From Agrypnia vestita (lineage: Eukaryota > Arthropoda > Insecta > Trichoptera > Phryganeidae), in NCBI GenBank assembly GCA_016648135.1, contig JADDOH010010134.1:48989-112988 (forward strand): DNA of 64,000 nt, in the 5' to 3' direction. How positions within the stretch are numbered: position 1 is the stretch's first letter; every line of letters starts with the position of its first letter. Under the pieces are notes generated by a model that was not told the DNA's origin, made no database searches, and saw nothing but the letters and a program-made list of their open reading frames with translations. Below are positions 1 to 10,937 of this stretch, piece after piece. The translations under genes and the position numbers were made by a program.

Positions 1-330
1 TTTTTCCACTCGTCTCTGTTTCTCCCCATTCGCATCCAGGTTCTTCCTGCTTGCTGGACTATGTCATCGGACCACCTTTTCCGACGCTTCTATTTTTTGT
101 CCAGGGCCTCCACTGTAGGATTCTGGGTGCCCATCTAGTATCCTCCTGTCGAGCCATATGTCCAGCCCACTGCCATTTTAGTTTTGCAATACGGTCCATA
201 ATATCAGCAACTTTTGTTCGGCGTCTTATTTCTTCATTTCTGATTTTATCCCGAAGGCTTACGCCGGGCATCTGCCTTTCCATGGCCCGCTGTGTACATT
301 TTTCTATTTTTTTTTCGATTTTCTACGCTG
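1..330 (-). pseudogene. Non-LTR retrotransposon 3' coding tail (RTE-like), frameshifted
   Basis: On the minus strand, residues GVSLRDKIRNEEIRRRTKV and KLKWQWAGHMARQEDTRW match the conserved tail after reverse transcriptase in insect endonuclease-RT elements. A frameshift near position 70 breaks the frame: after RSVGK another frame continues with WSDDIVQQAG and WMRMGRNRDEWK. It is cut by the window edge. It is a decayed, 5'-truncated copy about 2.5 kb before the first Dlg exon seen. Confidence 0.75.
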
Positions 331-520
331 GGTAAAATTAAGACTAAAAAATTGAAAATTATATTACACGTTTTTTTTTTTAAAACCTCTTAATGTCATT
401 CTCATCAACACTACAACCCATCGTCATTGTTGACCACATCCACGTGAAACTGTATGCTCTACCTAGTTACTAGTTTCCAACAATATTTGGTTGGACACAA
501 TCCAACCACCTTAAAGCGGC

Positions 521-1095
521 ACATTCACTGCAAATGCATATTTCGGCTTTTTTTTTTACGAAAATGTGGGTTTTTATTATTCATTTATATCAGAATGTAT
601 ATTTTTGACTGCATTTTTTTAAGGCGACAACTTAGATAAAACCTTTTTTATTATATAAAAGTGATAAACTGAGCATTATCTACAATATTTAAAAAAATAT
701 TAGCATTAATCGACAGGCCGCGGCCAAAAAAATCGTTTTTAGTGTCCTATGCGGCGCAAAGTTTTAATGAATATTTTTATTTACGCATAATATGTTTTTT
801 GTGCGTATAAAGTATACTTCATTATCTAGAATCCGTACTAAGGAAATTAAAAAATATTCATTTAATGTTTTTTGTGAGAAATTTTTACGTTTTTTGTTGA
901 TTTTTAAATGCTTTTTATTTATATAAAAAGATGATTTTAAACAGCACATTCAATTTATTCCTGTATTTTGAGTACTTTACTAGCTAAATAAATGTTAGTT
1001 TTCTTAATAAAAAATATCTTACTAATTATTTAAAGATAAAAATTTCAAAGTATGAAATGTGCCAATAAATGAAAAGTAATTATAAAACAGAATGC
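521..1095 (+). repeat. Interspersed repeat of unknown class, copy 1
   Basis: About 575 bp shared in the same orientation with 26619-27187, starting acattcactgcaaatgcata and ending gaaatgtgccaataaatg. The middle shares aggccgcggccaaaaa and tagtgtcctatgcggc. Both copies are AT-rich and lack coding capacity. No terminal repeats or poly-A tail were clear, so I cannot assign a class. Confidence 0.7.
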
Positions 1096-1662
1096 CGTTG
1101 GCAGCAGAATCATCTCACTTGTATGTGATTTATAATAGATTTGGTTTTTCGAACAAATTACACGGCTAATTATTGTATCTAACGCTCTTTTCACAATTTT
1201 CTTCCATATATCCAAAACTCTTAATCAAAATCATTCTGTCTGTAATTAATTTCCTAGCTAGGTGTATGCTTGACTACTGTACAAATGAAACTTCCACATT
1301 TATAAGATCTTTTCAAGTATTATATTAATTAATATTAGTTGGACTATATACATACATAATTCTAAATTAAGTTCTAAGATGTGTATTAAAGATGATATTT
1401 ATCATTTTCCATTGTTCGTGTAAAGTGGAGATACGTTGGCCTACAGGTACATTAATTAATTAATTAAGGATTCTCAGTGCATGAATAAATATGGAGCTGA
1501 GGCACTATTAATGTGCTAATCCTCTATTGATCAATAGAAAATTAATGTCCTTACCAGCACTACCTATTATCAAACAAATTTGCTTAAACAAAAAATAAAA
1601 ATATGGCTCTTTACTATAATTGTGCAATATAAAATAATTTATTATAATTTTAAAATATAGAG

Positions 1663-1800
1663 ATGCTTACACGGAATACGTGTCACATTAGTATTTTCAC
1701 TATTTCGAAACTAGGCTTTAACACCTGTGCTGTGAAAAATATCGTTTTTTGTCTGGAATGAGGCTCGAACCCACGCCCACTGGATTACTAATCTGTCTTA
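1663..1800 (-). repeat. tRNA-derived SINE (family A), diverged copy
   Basis: Reverse-complement reading gives a tRNA-like head with a B-box-like GGGTTCGAGCCTC and a body ending in acacgtattccgtg, as in the copies at 9225, 41563 and 47690. The A-box half is worn. Confidence 0.6.
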
Positions 1801-1861
1801 TTTTTTTTTAAGTGTTATATCATTTTTTGGTAAAGTTTTCTTATTATCTTTATTATTTATC

Positions 1862-2401
1862 TGTGACTGCGGGAGGAATTAATGAAAACGCTGGAAATTA
1901 GTTAGCGATTTATTTATTACTGATTAATTACTTATTTTATATACAAAGTCAATTTACACTATTATACTTAACATTATTCTTTAAATTACACTATTTCGTA
2001 ACAAACACTTTATTATTTCTTTAACACACTTTATTTAAAATCCACTAGTAATTCATGTATAAATAGCTCCGGTTTATTCCGCTACTAAAGTGAGAACTCC
2101 ACTAGATTATTCACCTGAGTTATCGCACAGCTGGTCACCCTGGCCTCGCGGCCTGTGGCCGTCTTCGCTTTGTTTTTGCTATCAAACGCGCTCCACAACA
2201 CTACTCACCTCTACTCGCACGCGCGGTCTTATTTATATGTAACAAATGATGGTACTTTGTACTTTCTGGGTTTTTCTAGTGTTTACGAGAAGATTCTTGC
2301 TGCTTCTAGATTTTTATAGATGTTTCTCGAATATTTCAGATGCCTCCCGGAAGCTTTAGATCACGCTAGGCCGTTCATAATTTTTCGATAGTGTTGTGAC
2401 A
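1862..2401 (-). mobile_element. Solo LTR of an LTR retrotransposon (540 bp), copy 1
   Basis: On the minus strand the segment starts TGTCACAACACTATCG, has a TATA-like box (acatataaataag) followed by a GC-rich leader, and ends with CTCCCGCAGTCACA, giving TG...CA ends. Copies sharing length and layout lie at 25223-25758 and at 57903-59028 after removing an insertion. No internal coding region is adjacent, so it is a solo LTR. No matching target duplication was seen. Confidence 0.65.
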
Positions 2402-2875
2402 GAAGTGGGTAATTCTTTATTTATTTTATTCGGTCATCCAACAGGGAGACACAATTGCTTGATAAGATGAAATACAAAAAAAATAGTTTAATGTCTCCCT
2501 CAATTAAAGGATAACACAAATACATAATCATAGATAAGTCAATTTGACAATGACAGATAAAACATCATTTAAACAATTGTTCCAAATTTAGCTTTAACAT
2601 AGACATAAAAGGGCTCGTGATGTATATAATATACATGATCGGGGAGGGGGGCGAGTTTCTAGTATCTGCTTCACCATATGACGATACTCTTCATATTCAG
2701 TGTTAAAAATATCTATTGAATTTAAGAGGTAATTAGATAATTATAATCTGAGCGTATGCGTGGAATCTTCTTAGGATCTCCTTTCTTGCATATCCATACA
2801 CTGCCAATGTTATCGAGTATTCCCGATTACTTTCAAGTTGTTTCCACTCACCACGATACTTTAATCTCTCCGCAG
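2402..2875. other. AT-rich intronic stretch before the PDZ1 exon
   Basis: No gene or repeat recognised. A short run of G (2641-2652) and normal AT-rich sequence lead into the pyrimidine tract and acceptor at 2875. Confidence 0.5.
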
Positions 2876-3076
2876 GAGTCTTCCGAGCACGAGTGGCAGT
2901 ACTTCACGGTGGAGCTGGAGCGGGGGTCCGCCGGGCTGGGGTTCAGCATCGCGGGTGGCACGGATGGAACTGGTCCCAGGCCCTGCGCCGACCGCGCCAT
3001 CTACATCACCAAGCTGACCGAGGATGGGGCCGCCACCCTGGACGGCAGACTCACCCTCAACGACGCTATTCTGGAG
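2876..3076 (+). CDS. dlg1: Discs-large-like exon: linker and first two thirds of PDZ1
   Basis: Dlg proteins are MAGUK scaffolds at the cell cortex and septate or synaptic junctions; their PDZ domains bind C-terminal peptides of membrane proteins. This exon reads 67 codons, opening with ESSEHEWQYFTVELERG, then the carboxylate-binding loop GLGFSIAGG and the strand AIYITKL, ending LTLNDAILE. It starts after a cgcag acceptor (AG 2874-2875) and ends at a gtcagt donor (3077), phase 0 at both ends. The next exon starts with the expected VNGVSV. The open frame runs back to an ATG at 2756, but the sequence before 2876 is AT-rich, unlike Dlg, and precedes a good acceptor, so I treat it as intron. The loop after the GGTD motif is unusual (GTGPRPCADR). 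High GC contrasts with the flanks. Confidence 0.88.
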
Positions 3077-3119
3077 GTCAGTGCGAGCTTCAAATATTTT
3101 CAAGTGCCATCACTCGGAG

Positions 3120-3450
3120 GTCGAATCCATTCCCTGTTCTCAATAATAAATCCAAAAAAGGAGATCAAATATCTTGGAGTAATTATAGACCAACATCTTA
3201 GATGACATAGCCATATCACCGAGATGACGAAAAGAATTAGAAAATGTTTATGTATTTTCATAAGCCTACGAAACATTCTATATACCATTCACATTAGCAT
3301 AGACAACTTAGAAAAGGTATACTATGTAACTGTCTATTCACTACTTCAATATGGAATAATAGGGTGGGGTGGAACTTCAAATAATGTTATAGATCGAATT
3401 AAAGTAATTCGATCTATTACATACAAAATACACACATACATAATACATAC
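3120..3450 (+). pseudogene. Non-LTR reverse transcriptase C-terminal fragment
   Basis: Begins about 45 bp after the PDZ1 exon donor. The frame reads EIKYLGVIIDQHLR, a stop, then in another frame MTKRIRKCLCIF and LLQYGIIGWGG. These match the RT thumb region (YLGVIID; LQYGIIGWGG) also seen at 28845-29115 and 30850-31460. It contains a stop and a frameshift and ends in a simple ATAC-rich run. It is transcribed as part of intron 1. Confidence 0.75.
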
Positions 3451-3746
3451 ATACATACATAATACATAAATATTATTGTAACAATAAAAAAATAAAAATA
3501 AATATACCGTAAAAAAACAAAAATTCTCAGTTTGTAATACAAGTATTGTTACGTTTATCTCTGGTCAATAATTATTTTCTACGCTGATGTTCTAAAAGTT
3601 GTACTAACTTTTTTAGGGGCTCACTTGCAAGGTGACACTTTTCCCCTCGCACATCACGCGTGCATGCACACACACTCACACGCACACACAAACACACTTT
3701 TACACAAAATGGCACTCCCCAACTTGAACTGGCAGTAAAAAAAACT

Positions 3747-4665
3747 AACCCATAAAAACCAAGTTTTTATTATACTCCCTTTCTTTGTAAAATATAACGT
3801 AATCTAAAATATAACTTTGTAAAAAAACGATTAAAGACGAATTAAAACATGTAACATAACACTAAACTTACACGAATTTAATATATTTCTAAAATGTTTT
3901 GAGCTTTGATAAGACACTTCATGCTTTGAAGATTAAATTCTAAAAACATTTGTCAGTCAATTTAATCAAGATTTTGATAGATTCAGTTATCAGCAATATC
4001 GTACCTTATGTATTTCCAGCGTCAAATGATTTAAAATAGTCAGAATCAAATTTGAGTAATGTAGAATTCTTCGAAACTAAGCAGAAATCTAAGAGAAATA
4101 AATGATTATTCGATTTCTTCCCAAAAACCGAAGGGTGCTGTCATCTGTGAACCAATTGTCATAAATTTTCGAAATTCGTAGTGAAGTAGATACCTATGAC
4201 ACCGACGGAGTAATTCAATTTTTAAATATTCCGGGACGTCATCAGGCCGGCGCTGGTAGTAATCAAACTTTTCTTGCAAACTGCGGTTCAAACGGAATAT
4301 AACGTTGGCGTTTTGATTTAAACCTGGAATGGATGCTAATATTTTTTAAGTGAGTATACCTTTATTTTTAATTTTAATGGTTTCACGTTTTTTTAAATCA
4401 TATCGGTTATTCTATTCATTTTCTAGAACATTTGTATGGTTTGCAATTTTAAAAAAATCATTACAATTTCAAAAAATCCAAAATTATACTAAAATTATTT
4501 AAAAAAATGAAACGAAAATTTTTAGATCATTTTCATCGTCGCCACGAGTCTACCTGCAAAGTTTCAGCTCCCTTGGTTCACGGAAAAAGGGTTAAAAATC
4601 GATCCAACCTTTTTTGACAGACAAGCAGACGCCACGAGTTAAAAGAAAGGGAGTAAAAATACGCA
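3747..4665 (-). mobile_element. CTCCCTTTCTT-ended MITE family, possible composite copy
   Basis: The left end has aaccaagtttttattatact then ccctttcttt; the right end has aaaagaaagggagt. The inner right part carries the family core (cgccacgag, gcaaagtttcagctc, aaaatcgatccaa) in reverse orientation to the copy at 12560. The 3790-4470 interior is not shared with other copies and may be a separate insertion. It includes an unrecognised 61-codon minus-strand ORF (4106-4291), to which I give no function. Confidence 0.55.
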
Positions 4666-4856
4666 GTGTTAATGAAAAATAGAATAAATTTGAAAAAATT
4701 CCCTCTCTTTAAATTATTCCCTACATTTTTGAACCTTTCCTAATAAGTATCAGATAATGGATTAAATAAATAAAAATGTTCTCAAGTTTTCACGGCCATT
4801 CAGAATCTTCTGTGTATAGTTTTCTGGGATATTCTGCCGTGTACATGTGACCTCTC

Positions 4857-4902
4857 TGGCCGACGTTTCGGATCCCATTGCAGGGTCCATCATCAGGGCT
4901 AA
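4857..4902 (-). ncRNA. Hammerhead-like ribozyme motif, family 1
   Basis: On the minus strand: CTGATGA, a hairpin GGACCC / GGGATCC, GAAA, then CGTC. ACGT is the two-base-pair palindromic stem III and GTC the cleavage triplet. The bases before the core (GGCC) can pair with those after the triplet (GGCC) as stem I. One extra base lies between CTGATGA and stem II, so the fit to the canonical core is not perfect. Confidence 0.55.
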
Positions 4903-4969
4903 CGTGATCAGTGTGCATTGAAGTGTGAAGGCAATACTTAACCTACATTTCAACACATGCTCATAACAT

Positions 4970-5008
4970 CGGCCCTGATGATGGACCCTGCAATCCGAAA
5001 CGTCGGTT
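4970..5008 (+). ncRNA. Hammerhead-like motif, family 1, damaged stem II
   Basis: Same core as the facing copy at 4857-4902 but in the opposite orientation. Four bases of the stem II 3' arm are missing, which probably breaks the fold. Confidence 0.4.
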
Positions 5009-5065
5009 AGAGAGGTCACATATACACGCAGTATATCCCAGAAAACTAAACACGGAAATAAAAAT

Positions 5066-6400
5066 ATTTGTTTAATGTCTAAATACTTTTCTGTATATTT
5101 TAAAATATAAAATGTGTAAGATAATAGAAGAAAAGAGAAGAAGTGAGAAGGATTTATATGATATGTCTTGAAAAGCTTAAAACAAAAGGAAACTCAATTT
5201 TTGTTCTACCCCCCAAGTAGGTATTTCCTCGATCATGGATCAGATTCCAATCAGACCTTTGGACTCACTACAAATGATATTAGGAGATGATTTCACCTTG
5301 ATCAGAGGAACATTCTGGGCTGGTCCAAACATTGTCAATAAGCACAATAGAAAGCACTTAATACACATGGTTCCGGTTAAAAAAGTAGGATATGGTAATC
5401 AATCCAGTCTGTTCCGTATTCAAGCGCCCTAAAAAAAGATAAACGCAAGATGAGAGCGAAGGGAAAAAGTACAGAACAATAATTCATTATAGATGACACC
5501 ATTTTAATTAGGTAGTAATGTGTTGACGTAAATATTTATACGAAAATTTATTAATAGGCTTCGTTTTATATTATAATCTTTAATTTTATCAGACTGCCTA
5601 TCATAATTGAAATTGAGCAAGTCATACAGATATTTTCCTACTACACAAATTACCCACTGAAAGATTCACTTCATAAGTACATGTCTTAATGGTTTCTCGA
5701 CTAAATTAAATCTTGTTTCAACTTGGAGCTTCAGCGAGGAGCCAACAAACCAAAACCCTCCAAAATCCAGCATTGCTGCGACTATCGTTTATTTGAATAC
5801 AAGTGCAGTTATTATTTATGATCATTTTCTTATTCGTATTATAATTTTTTATAACTCGTATATAATAATCTCTACAACTCTAGTAATAACGTAGAATAAT
5901 TTGATATTCTTAATTTTAAACCGAATTAATATAATTGTTACGCGAAATACAAAGTTTTTAATTGAATTAATTTGAAAAACGGCTACTTTCTTAACCGTTA
6001 TATTGCCGCCAATTTTTCAAGATTCTAACATTATTTCAATATTAAATGCTCTTTACAATACAGCTCACCTTACCTTGCCGAAGTTTTCCTTGCACTCGAA
6101 TTAAATCCTTTTCTATAAAAGTTTAAGGCATTTCTCTCTTCCTGAGAGGCGGAGGTAAGATAGACGGGGAATGCTGAAGTGGGTTGTTTGTTCACTTCGA
6201 CTCGCTATTTTTCTGTAATGTAATATCTTAAAATACTAATATTTATCTTTAACATCTACTAATTTATTTTATTTCAAGTAATTATTACAATTTTATTTAA
6301 AAACGAGTATATTAATTTTTTCGAAATTACACTGAAAATATTATTTGTTTAATATTGAAAACCTGTAAAAATATTTCATACCCACCAGGGATTATGATAG
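5066..6400. other. AT-rich intron 1 stretch, nothing recognised
   Basis: No supported gene, RNA or repeat. ORFs are short and have no family resemblance. Confidence 0.5.
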
Positions 6401-6447
6401 GTTATGGATAGTGATAAAAGGTTGAGACTTGTGCCTCTATATGCCTT

Positions 6448-6507
6448 GAGCGAACTTTTTCTTTCTTTCTTTTCTTTCTTTCTTTCTTTCTCTTCTTTCT
6501 TTCTTAT
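6448..6507 (+). repeat. TTTC microsatellite
   Basis: A run of TTTC units interrupted by two variant bases, in intron 1. Confidence 0.85.
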
Positions 6508-6844
6508 CTCCCCCTTTCCTTTTCGTCGTACTCACGTCCGTACGTCATATCAGTGGCCTTATGACGAACAGGTGGTATGCCGTGTAATCGTTAAGGGCAG
6601 GTGTACAACATTTGGAGACTCGCAGATCTATTTAACTGTGAAATGACCCTTGATGAAGAACAGAAAACTCGATACAGTTCATTGGCGAGTAACTTTTTGG
6701 TCTTGTGGTTGGGACGACTCTCGCCTTGTAATCCAAAGGTCGTGGGTTCGAATCTTACTCCAGACCAGCATGTTAGTCCTACCTTATTTTAAGCTTCAAC
6801 AGGCCAAGAGGCCCAATTACAGAAGCGAAAAACATCACACAACA

Positions 6845-6955
6845 TCCAGGCTTGAGTAAATCACACACATTAATTATGACCTCACCGGGAATCGATCCCG
6901 GAACCCTCGGTGTGAGAAGCCAGAGTCATGCCCACTGCACGAGGGCCGCATTCTT
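6845..6955 (-). repeat. tRNA-derived SINE (family B)
   Basis: Reverse-complement reading gives CTCGTGCAGTGGGCATGACT and a B box GGGATCGATTCCCGG, a tRNA-like arrangement. Related pieces occur at 46855-46925 and 56455-56510. Confidence 0.55.
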
Positions 6956-6999
6956 ATAGCACAAGCGTTAAGCTTAGTTTGAAAATAATATTCCTTCCT

Positions 7000-7210
7000 T
7001 CCTGGGTTTCAATCCGTGGGATTGGTTTGCAACAAAGCACATCTCCTTCTCCATTCTGCTCGGTCTCCGGCGATGCTCTTCAGCTCTGTGTAGGAGGCAC
7101 AATTCACATCTTGGCACACTTGCTCAAGATATTTATGGCGAGGGCGCCCTCTGACAATCTTTCCCTCTAACATTCCCTCCAGTATAGTTTTGATCAGATT
7201 TAGCAATAAT
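7000..7210 (-). pseudogene. Non-LTR retrotransposon 3' coding tail fragment
   Basis: The minus-strand frame reads GKIVRGRPRHKYLEQVCQDV and SIAGDRAEWRR, the GRPR...RAEWR signature at the C-terminus of many insect endonuclease-RT proteins. Only about 65 codons remain. Confidence 0.7.
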
Positions 7211-7214
7211 ATTT

Positions 7215-7447
7215 AACTGTCAATAGTTACGAATTTACGAACCGTGTGTTTTTCCGAGAAACTATTCTCGACGTTTCGTTGAAGTCGTATTCAACGTCAT
7301 CAGGAGAATGACCTGTACCCGACGTATACTCCTGTACTCCCGATGACGTTGAATACGACTTCAATCAAACGTCGAGAATCGTTTCTCGGAAAAACATACG
7401 GTTCGTATAAAATATCCGTAACCATTTACATACAGTTAAATATGTCT
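7215..7447. mobile_element. Penelope-like terminal remnant, inverted-repeat form (family 2)
   Basis: Two arms of about 95-115 bp in inverted orientation share ggttcgtaaa-like ends, tttctcggaaaaaca and the hammerhead-like block around a roughly 30-bp centre. The right arm matches the 3' end of the Penelope insertion at 58270-58843 (ttcgtataaaatatccgtaa), which assigns this palindrome to Penelope-type elements. Confidence 0.7.
7262..7309 (-). ncRNA. Hammerhead-like ribozyme motif, family 2 (best intact)
   Basis: Minus strand: CTGATGA (7297-7303), stem II GTTGAA / TTCAAC with loop TACGAC, GAAA, C, then GTC (7270-7272). Stem I forms from ATTCTC before the core and GAGAAT after the triplet, six base pairs. 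ACGT is the palindromic stem III. One extra C sits between the core and stem II. All three stems are visible, making this the best candidate of the set. The facing copy on the + strand (7347-7383) has CCGATGA and TCAAAC and looks inactive. Confidence 0.6.
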
Positions 7448-7639
7448 AACGACCATAATAATAGTTAATTACCTCTTTAGTAATAATATTGTTGCGACAC
7501 GTATTCCGCGTTCGCATCTCTGTTTTAAGTTGTGTTGAGAATACCGTTGCCAATACGCTCCGTGCATGACCCGCGACGTTGCCAAACCGGTGCGTGCAGG
7601 CGGCGAAACCGTTATGAACCGCGTGTGATGACCGTTCTA

Positions 7640-7955
7640 GGTCCGTTATAAAAGCGTTGTCATTTTTCTCTTGCTACTTTATTCCCGTCAGTTAAAGAAG
7701 ACGCACGTACGCATTCAATGTAAAAAAATGGAGGACGAAAAATTGATCGAAATTGTCCGCAAAAACACAGGCACTACAGCCAAGAGAACCGTACGGATAG
7801 GACACGCGCGTGATACGGGGACGCTCCGGTTACTATAACCGTTACGCACGGGTATGGTACGCTGTTGATACGTTCAAGTGAACATAGTAGTTCGTGTCTG
7901 ACACGTTCCTATTACGGTCATGGTATGATGCGGTGTAGTGGACAGAGACCTTAAT
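7640..7955 (+). pseudogene. PIF/Harbinger-associated MADF gene fragment with element end
   Basis: After a TATA-like tataaaagcg (7649), an ATG at 7728 opens MEDEKLIEIVRKN, the start typical of MADF-domain proteins carried by PIF/Harbinger elements, then the similarity stops. Downstream, ccgcatcatacc appears in reverse complement at an end gtgtagtggacagagacctt followed by TAA, compatible with a Harbinger terminus and its TWA target. The left terminus was not found. Only 13 residues support the MADF call. Confidence 0.4.
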
Positions 7956-8184
7956 GTGAATAGACGTTTGTAGCAGAGGCACTAAAATAGAGAAGGGTGC
8001 AAATGACACTCACTGTTGGAAGTTGTAAACAAGTTTACAGAGTGCAACGATTTTTTAAGTTTACGCGAACAAAAAATTAATCGTTTGTGCTTGTTTACAA
8101 CGATCGTCGACGAATGAACGTGACTATGGCGAACAAGACCGCGTTGGCCGCACTTTTCCCTGATTTATTATTATTATTATTATT

Positions 8185-8685
8185 TTACTTCCTTTCTTTT
8201 AACTCGTAGCGTCTGCTTGTCTGCTTGCCTACTTGTCGGCTTGTCTGCTTGTCTGTCGAAAAAACTTTGGATCGATTTTTAACCATTTTCCAGTGATCCA
8301 ATCGAGCAGAAACTTTGCAGGCAGACTCGTGGCGACGATGAAAATGATATAACAAATTTTCGTTTAAAAAAAATTTATAATTATAGTATAGTTTTGGATT
8401 TTTCGAAACTTTAATGGTTTTTGCTCCCTTTCTTTTAACTCGTAGCGTCTGCTTGTCAGCTTGTCTGCCGAAAAAACTTTGGATCGATTTTTAACCCTTT
8501 TTCGTCATTCAATTGAGCTGAAACTTTACAGGCAGACTCGTGGCGACGATGAAAATAATCTAACAAATTTTCGTTTAAATTATTTTAATAATTATAGTAT
8601 AATTTTGGAGTCCGACGCGTGGTGTAGGCGCGAAACCTGTTTCAATGAGAAAGGGAGTATAATAAAATAAGGTTAATTAAAGTAG
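8185..8685 (+). mobile_element. CTCCCTTTCTT-family MITE, two copies in tandem
   Basis: Two consecutive units (8187-8430 and 8428-8660) each run through cttttaactcgtagcgtctg, actttggatcgatttttaac, gagc.gaaactttgcaggcag, ctcgtggcgacgatgaaaa and a TATAATTTTGGA segment. The distal end is gagaaagggagtataataaa. Inverted ends CTCCCTTTCTT / AAGAAAGGGAG mark the family. Confidence 0.7.
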
Positions 8686-9224
8686 GTTTTTATGCATTAG
8701 GTTTTTTTTTCTTCTGCATCCGTACCATCGCATTATCATTAGTAACCCTTTGAATCCGGCTAATTTTTATCATCATTTTCACATCTCACATTCTTCAAAT
8801 CGCTTTGGCATTATTTGAATGAATCTCTGTAATGTTGCGAATACACAGGTGATAAAATAATTACCTGCCCATACGATACCGCAACATTTAACATTCGGGT
8901 GCGTTCACCAGTAGTTAAATTATATATTCAGCCATAAATTGGCGAGTTACGTGGGAAGCAGTTAGTGACTGAAATAAAGTGGTCAGTATTTTTATATAAT
9001 GTTTTTATTAATTTTAATTCATAACAACGTAATGTGCAATCCTAAAAAACTATTAATTTGGTTTGCCCCGATGAACGAAAATGATCTGAAACCGGCTAAC
9101 TTTTAAGCATAAATCGTCAAAGACTTAAATCATATGCTTTGATGATTTGGTAGTACTGAAACCACTTTTAAGAGTTTTTCAGAAACCGCAAAGTATTGAT
9201 TGTGAACATTATTCTGAAGAACGT

Positions 9225-9395
9225 GATGTGAACACGGAATACGTTTCACATTAATATTCTTACTATTTTCAAACTAAGCTAAACGCTTGTGCTATGACAA
9301 TCCGACTAACTTGCTGGCCTGGAGTGAGGTTAGAACCCGCAACCTTTGGATCACGAGGCGAGAGTCCTAACCACAGGACCAATTAGCTACTTTAA
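9225..9395 (-). repeat. tRNA-derived SINE (family A)
   Basis: A nearly complete copy of about 170 bp on the minus strand: a tRNA-like head (gtcctgtggttaggactctc, then gcgggttctaacctcactcc) and a tail ending in acgtattccgtgttcaca. It is close to the copies at 41563 and 47690. Confidence 0.8.
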
Positions 9396-9399
9396 TTTA

Positions 9400-10935
9400 A
9401 TTTATTTAATTAAAAATATACATATAATATTTTTTTACAATCATACATAGATAATGTTTACAAATCAATATTTTTTTGTGTGTATATACCTCACCAAAAA
9501 GAATTATTATTCTTGTGTGTGGTGAGAGATAACCACTTACAATTATTGGTATAAGTAGTGTAATCTAATTAAATAACAATGAGAATTAAAGAAAAGGAAA
9601 TCTAATATATCAATATTTTAATTAATAAAACAATTTATAGAATAAGCAGTCAAGTAAACAATAATATATAATAAGCAGTCAAAAGAGACCAAACTCATTC
9701 ACAAAGTCAATTCTATAATAAATTCGGGTTCACTGGGGGAATATGCACACAGGGCGCAAGCGCAAAACATTCACCATCATGCAAAATAAATAGAACAAAT
9801 TAAATAATTGTACAGGTATCTTCATCGATTCGTGGGAAGTACTCGACAGTATCTCCCACGACCAACTCGTATCAGAACCAAAAGAAAACGGGACTGACCA
9901 AACGGCTAAAAAGCCACTCACCGAACATATCTCAGATAGTCAGATCAAATGAACCTCCAAGTAATCCACCAATAGGTGAATTTGAAACATTATATATGGC
10001 ACCGGAAATTAAACACCAAATATGACAATGTAACAATCTTGAAATGAAACCATTTTGCCACCTTTACACTTTAAAATTCAGTTTTATTTTTGGCACATTA
10101 TTCATACAGGTGATATCTGTGGGCTCTTATGGTTGTAAAAGTGACGTTTAAATTTTGAGGATAATAACATTCGGAAAAGAAATATGTCTTCGACATTGAG
10201 TTGATTTTATGTAACGAAGACTAAAAAGCAGAAAGTAATATTGTATTTTTAAAAAGTATCTACGCTTTTATAAAAAAACTGCTTAAAAGGAGAGAATTTT
10301 TTTATTAGACACATAAGAGCGATCACAATATATGCGTATATCAAATACATCAGACATTTTTTTTGGTTAATCTCTGATGTGTGTCAAATATATCCAAGTA
10401 TAACTATTCGAATAGAATTGTGATGAGAGAGTTTTACGTAGTAACGTGAGTGTACCTGTACAGCTTATTTAATTCAATCGATCGTTGGGGTCGGAGAAAA
10501 ATAATTATTTATAAATAACTTGCTTTGATTGAATTCATGAAATGGAATCTATTCTTCAGTGTTCAATTTATTATTTATTCCAATATTATTTACTTTTCAG
10601 CTGAACAAACGAACACAAAAGAGTCTTTCATTATTATAATAGAGTACTCTTCTGAAGCGAAAATAATAATGGATTGTGCCTATTTGTGTTAGAATTCCGG
10701 AGAGTTCAATAATTTCAGACGTCAAATCTTAGAGAGGACTTGACACTTAGCAATGTCTTGATTTATTTCTACCCCAAAAAGCTGCAGACATTAAGAGAGT
10801 ACCTACATTACAATAAGAACCAAGTTTTAATTAAATTCAATTTAATCAATAAATAATATATACATGACAAACTTATATTTAATTCGTACATGTGATTACA
10901 TTTAATTAAAACTCATATATAAGAATGTTTTTGAA
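9400..10935. other. AT-rich intron 1 stretch, nothing recognised
   Basis: No gene or repeat family recognised on either strand; the minus-strand ORF at 9730-9921 has no family features. Confidence 0.5.
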
Positions 10936-10937
10936 AA

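Larger units (their letters stand above)
4778..5055. mobile_element. Penelope-like terminal remnant, inverted-repeat form
   Basis: Two inverted arms (4785-4902 and 4968-5052) share ttttctgggatat / atatcccagaaaa and the hammerhead-like block. The element is bounded by a direct repeat AAATAAAAAT (4768-4777 and 5056-5065), consistent with a target duplication. The same family occurs at 47280-47677, where endonuclease coding sequence is still present, and at 38010-38185. Confidence 0.65.
6690..7526 (+). repeat. SINE family A copy split by later insertions
   Basis: The tRNA-like head (tggtcttgtggttgggacga, then B box gggttcgaatcttactccag) lies at 6699-6770. A middle piece (atagcacaagcgttaagctt) is at 6956-6985 and the tail (cacgtattccgcgttcgca) at 7497-7515. 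The intervening DNA holds a family B SINE, an RT tail fragment and a Penelope-like remnant. This order fits one SINE broken by successive insertions. Confidence 0.6.

Noticed and set aside
2756..2875. ATG-started upstream extension of the PDZ1 exon frame
   Set aside because: AT-rich, no Dlg likeness, and followed by a good acceptor; an alternative first exon cannot be excluded but has no support.
4106..4291. Small minus-strand protein gene
   Set aside because: No recognised family, lies between MITE ends, no start or splice context.
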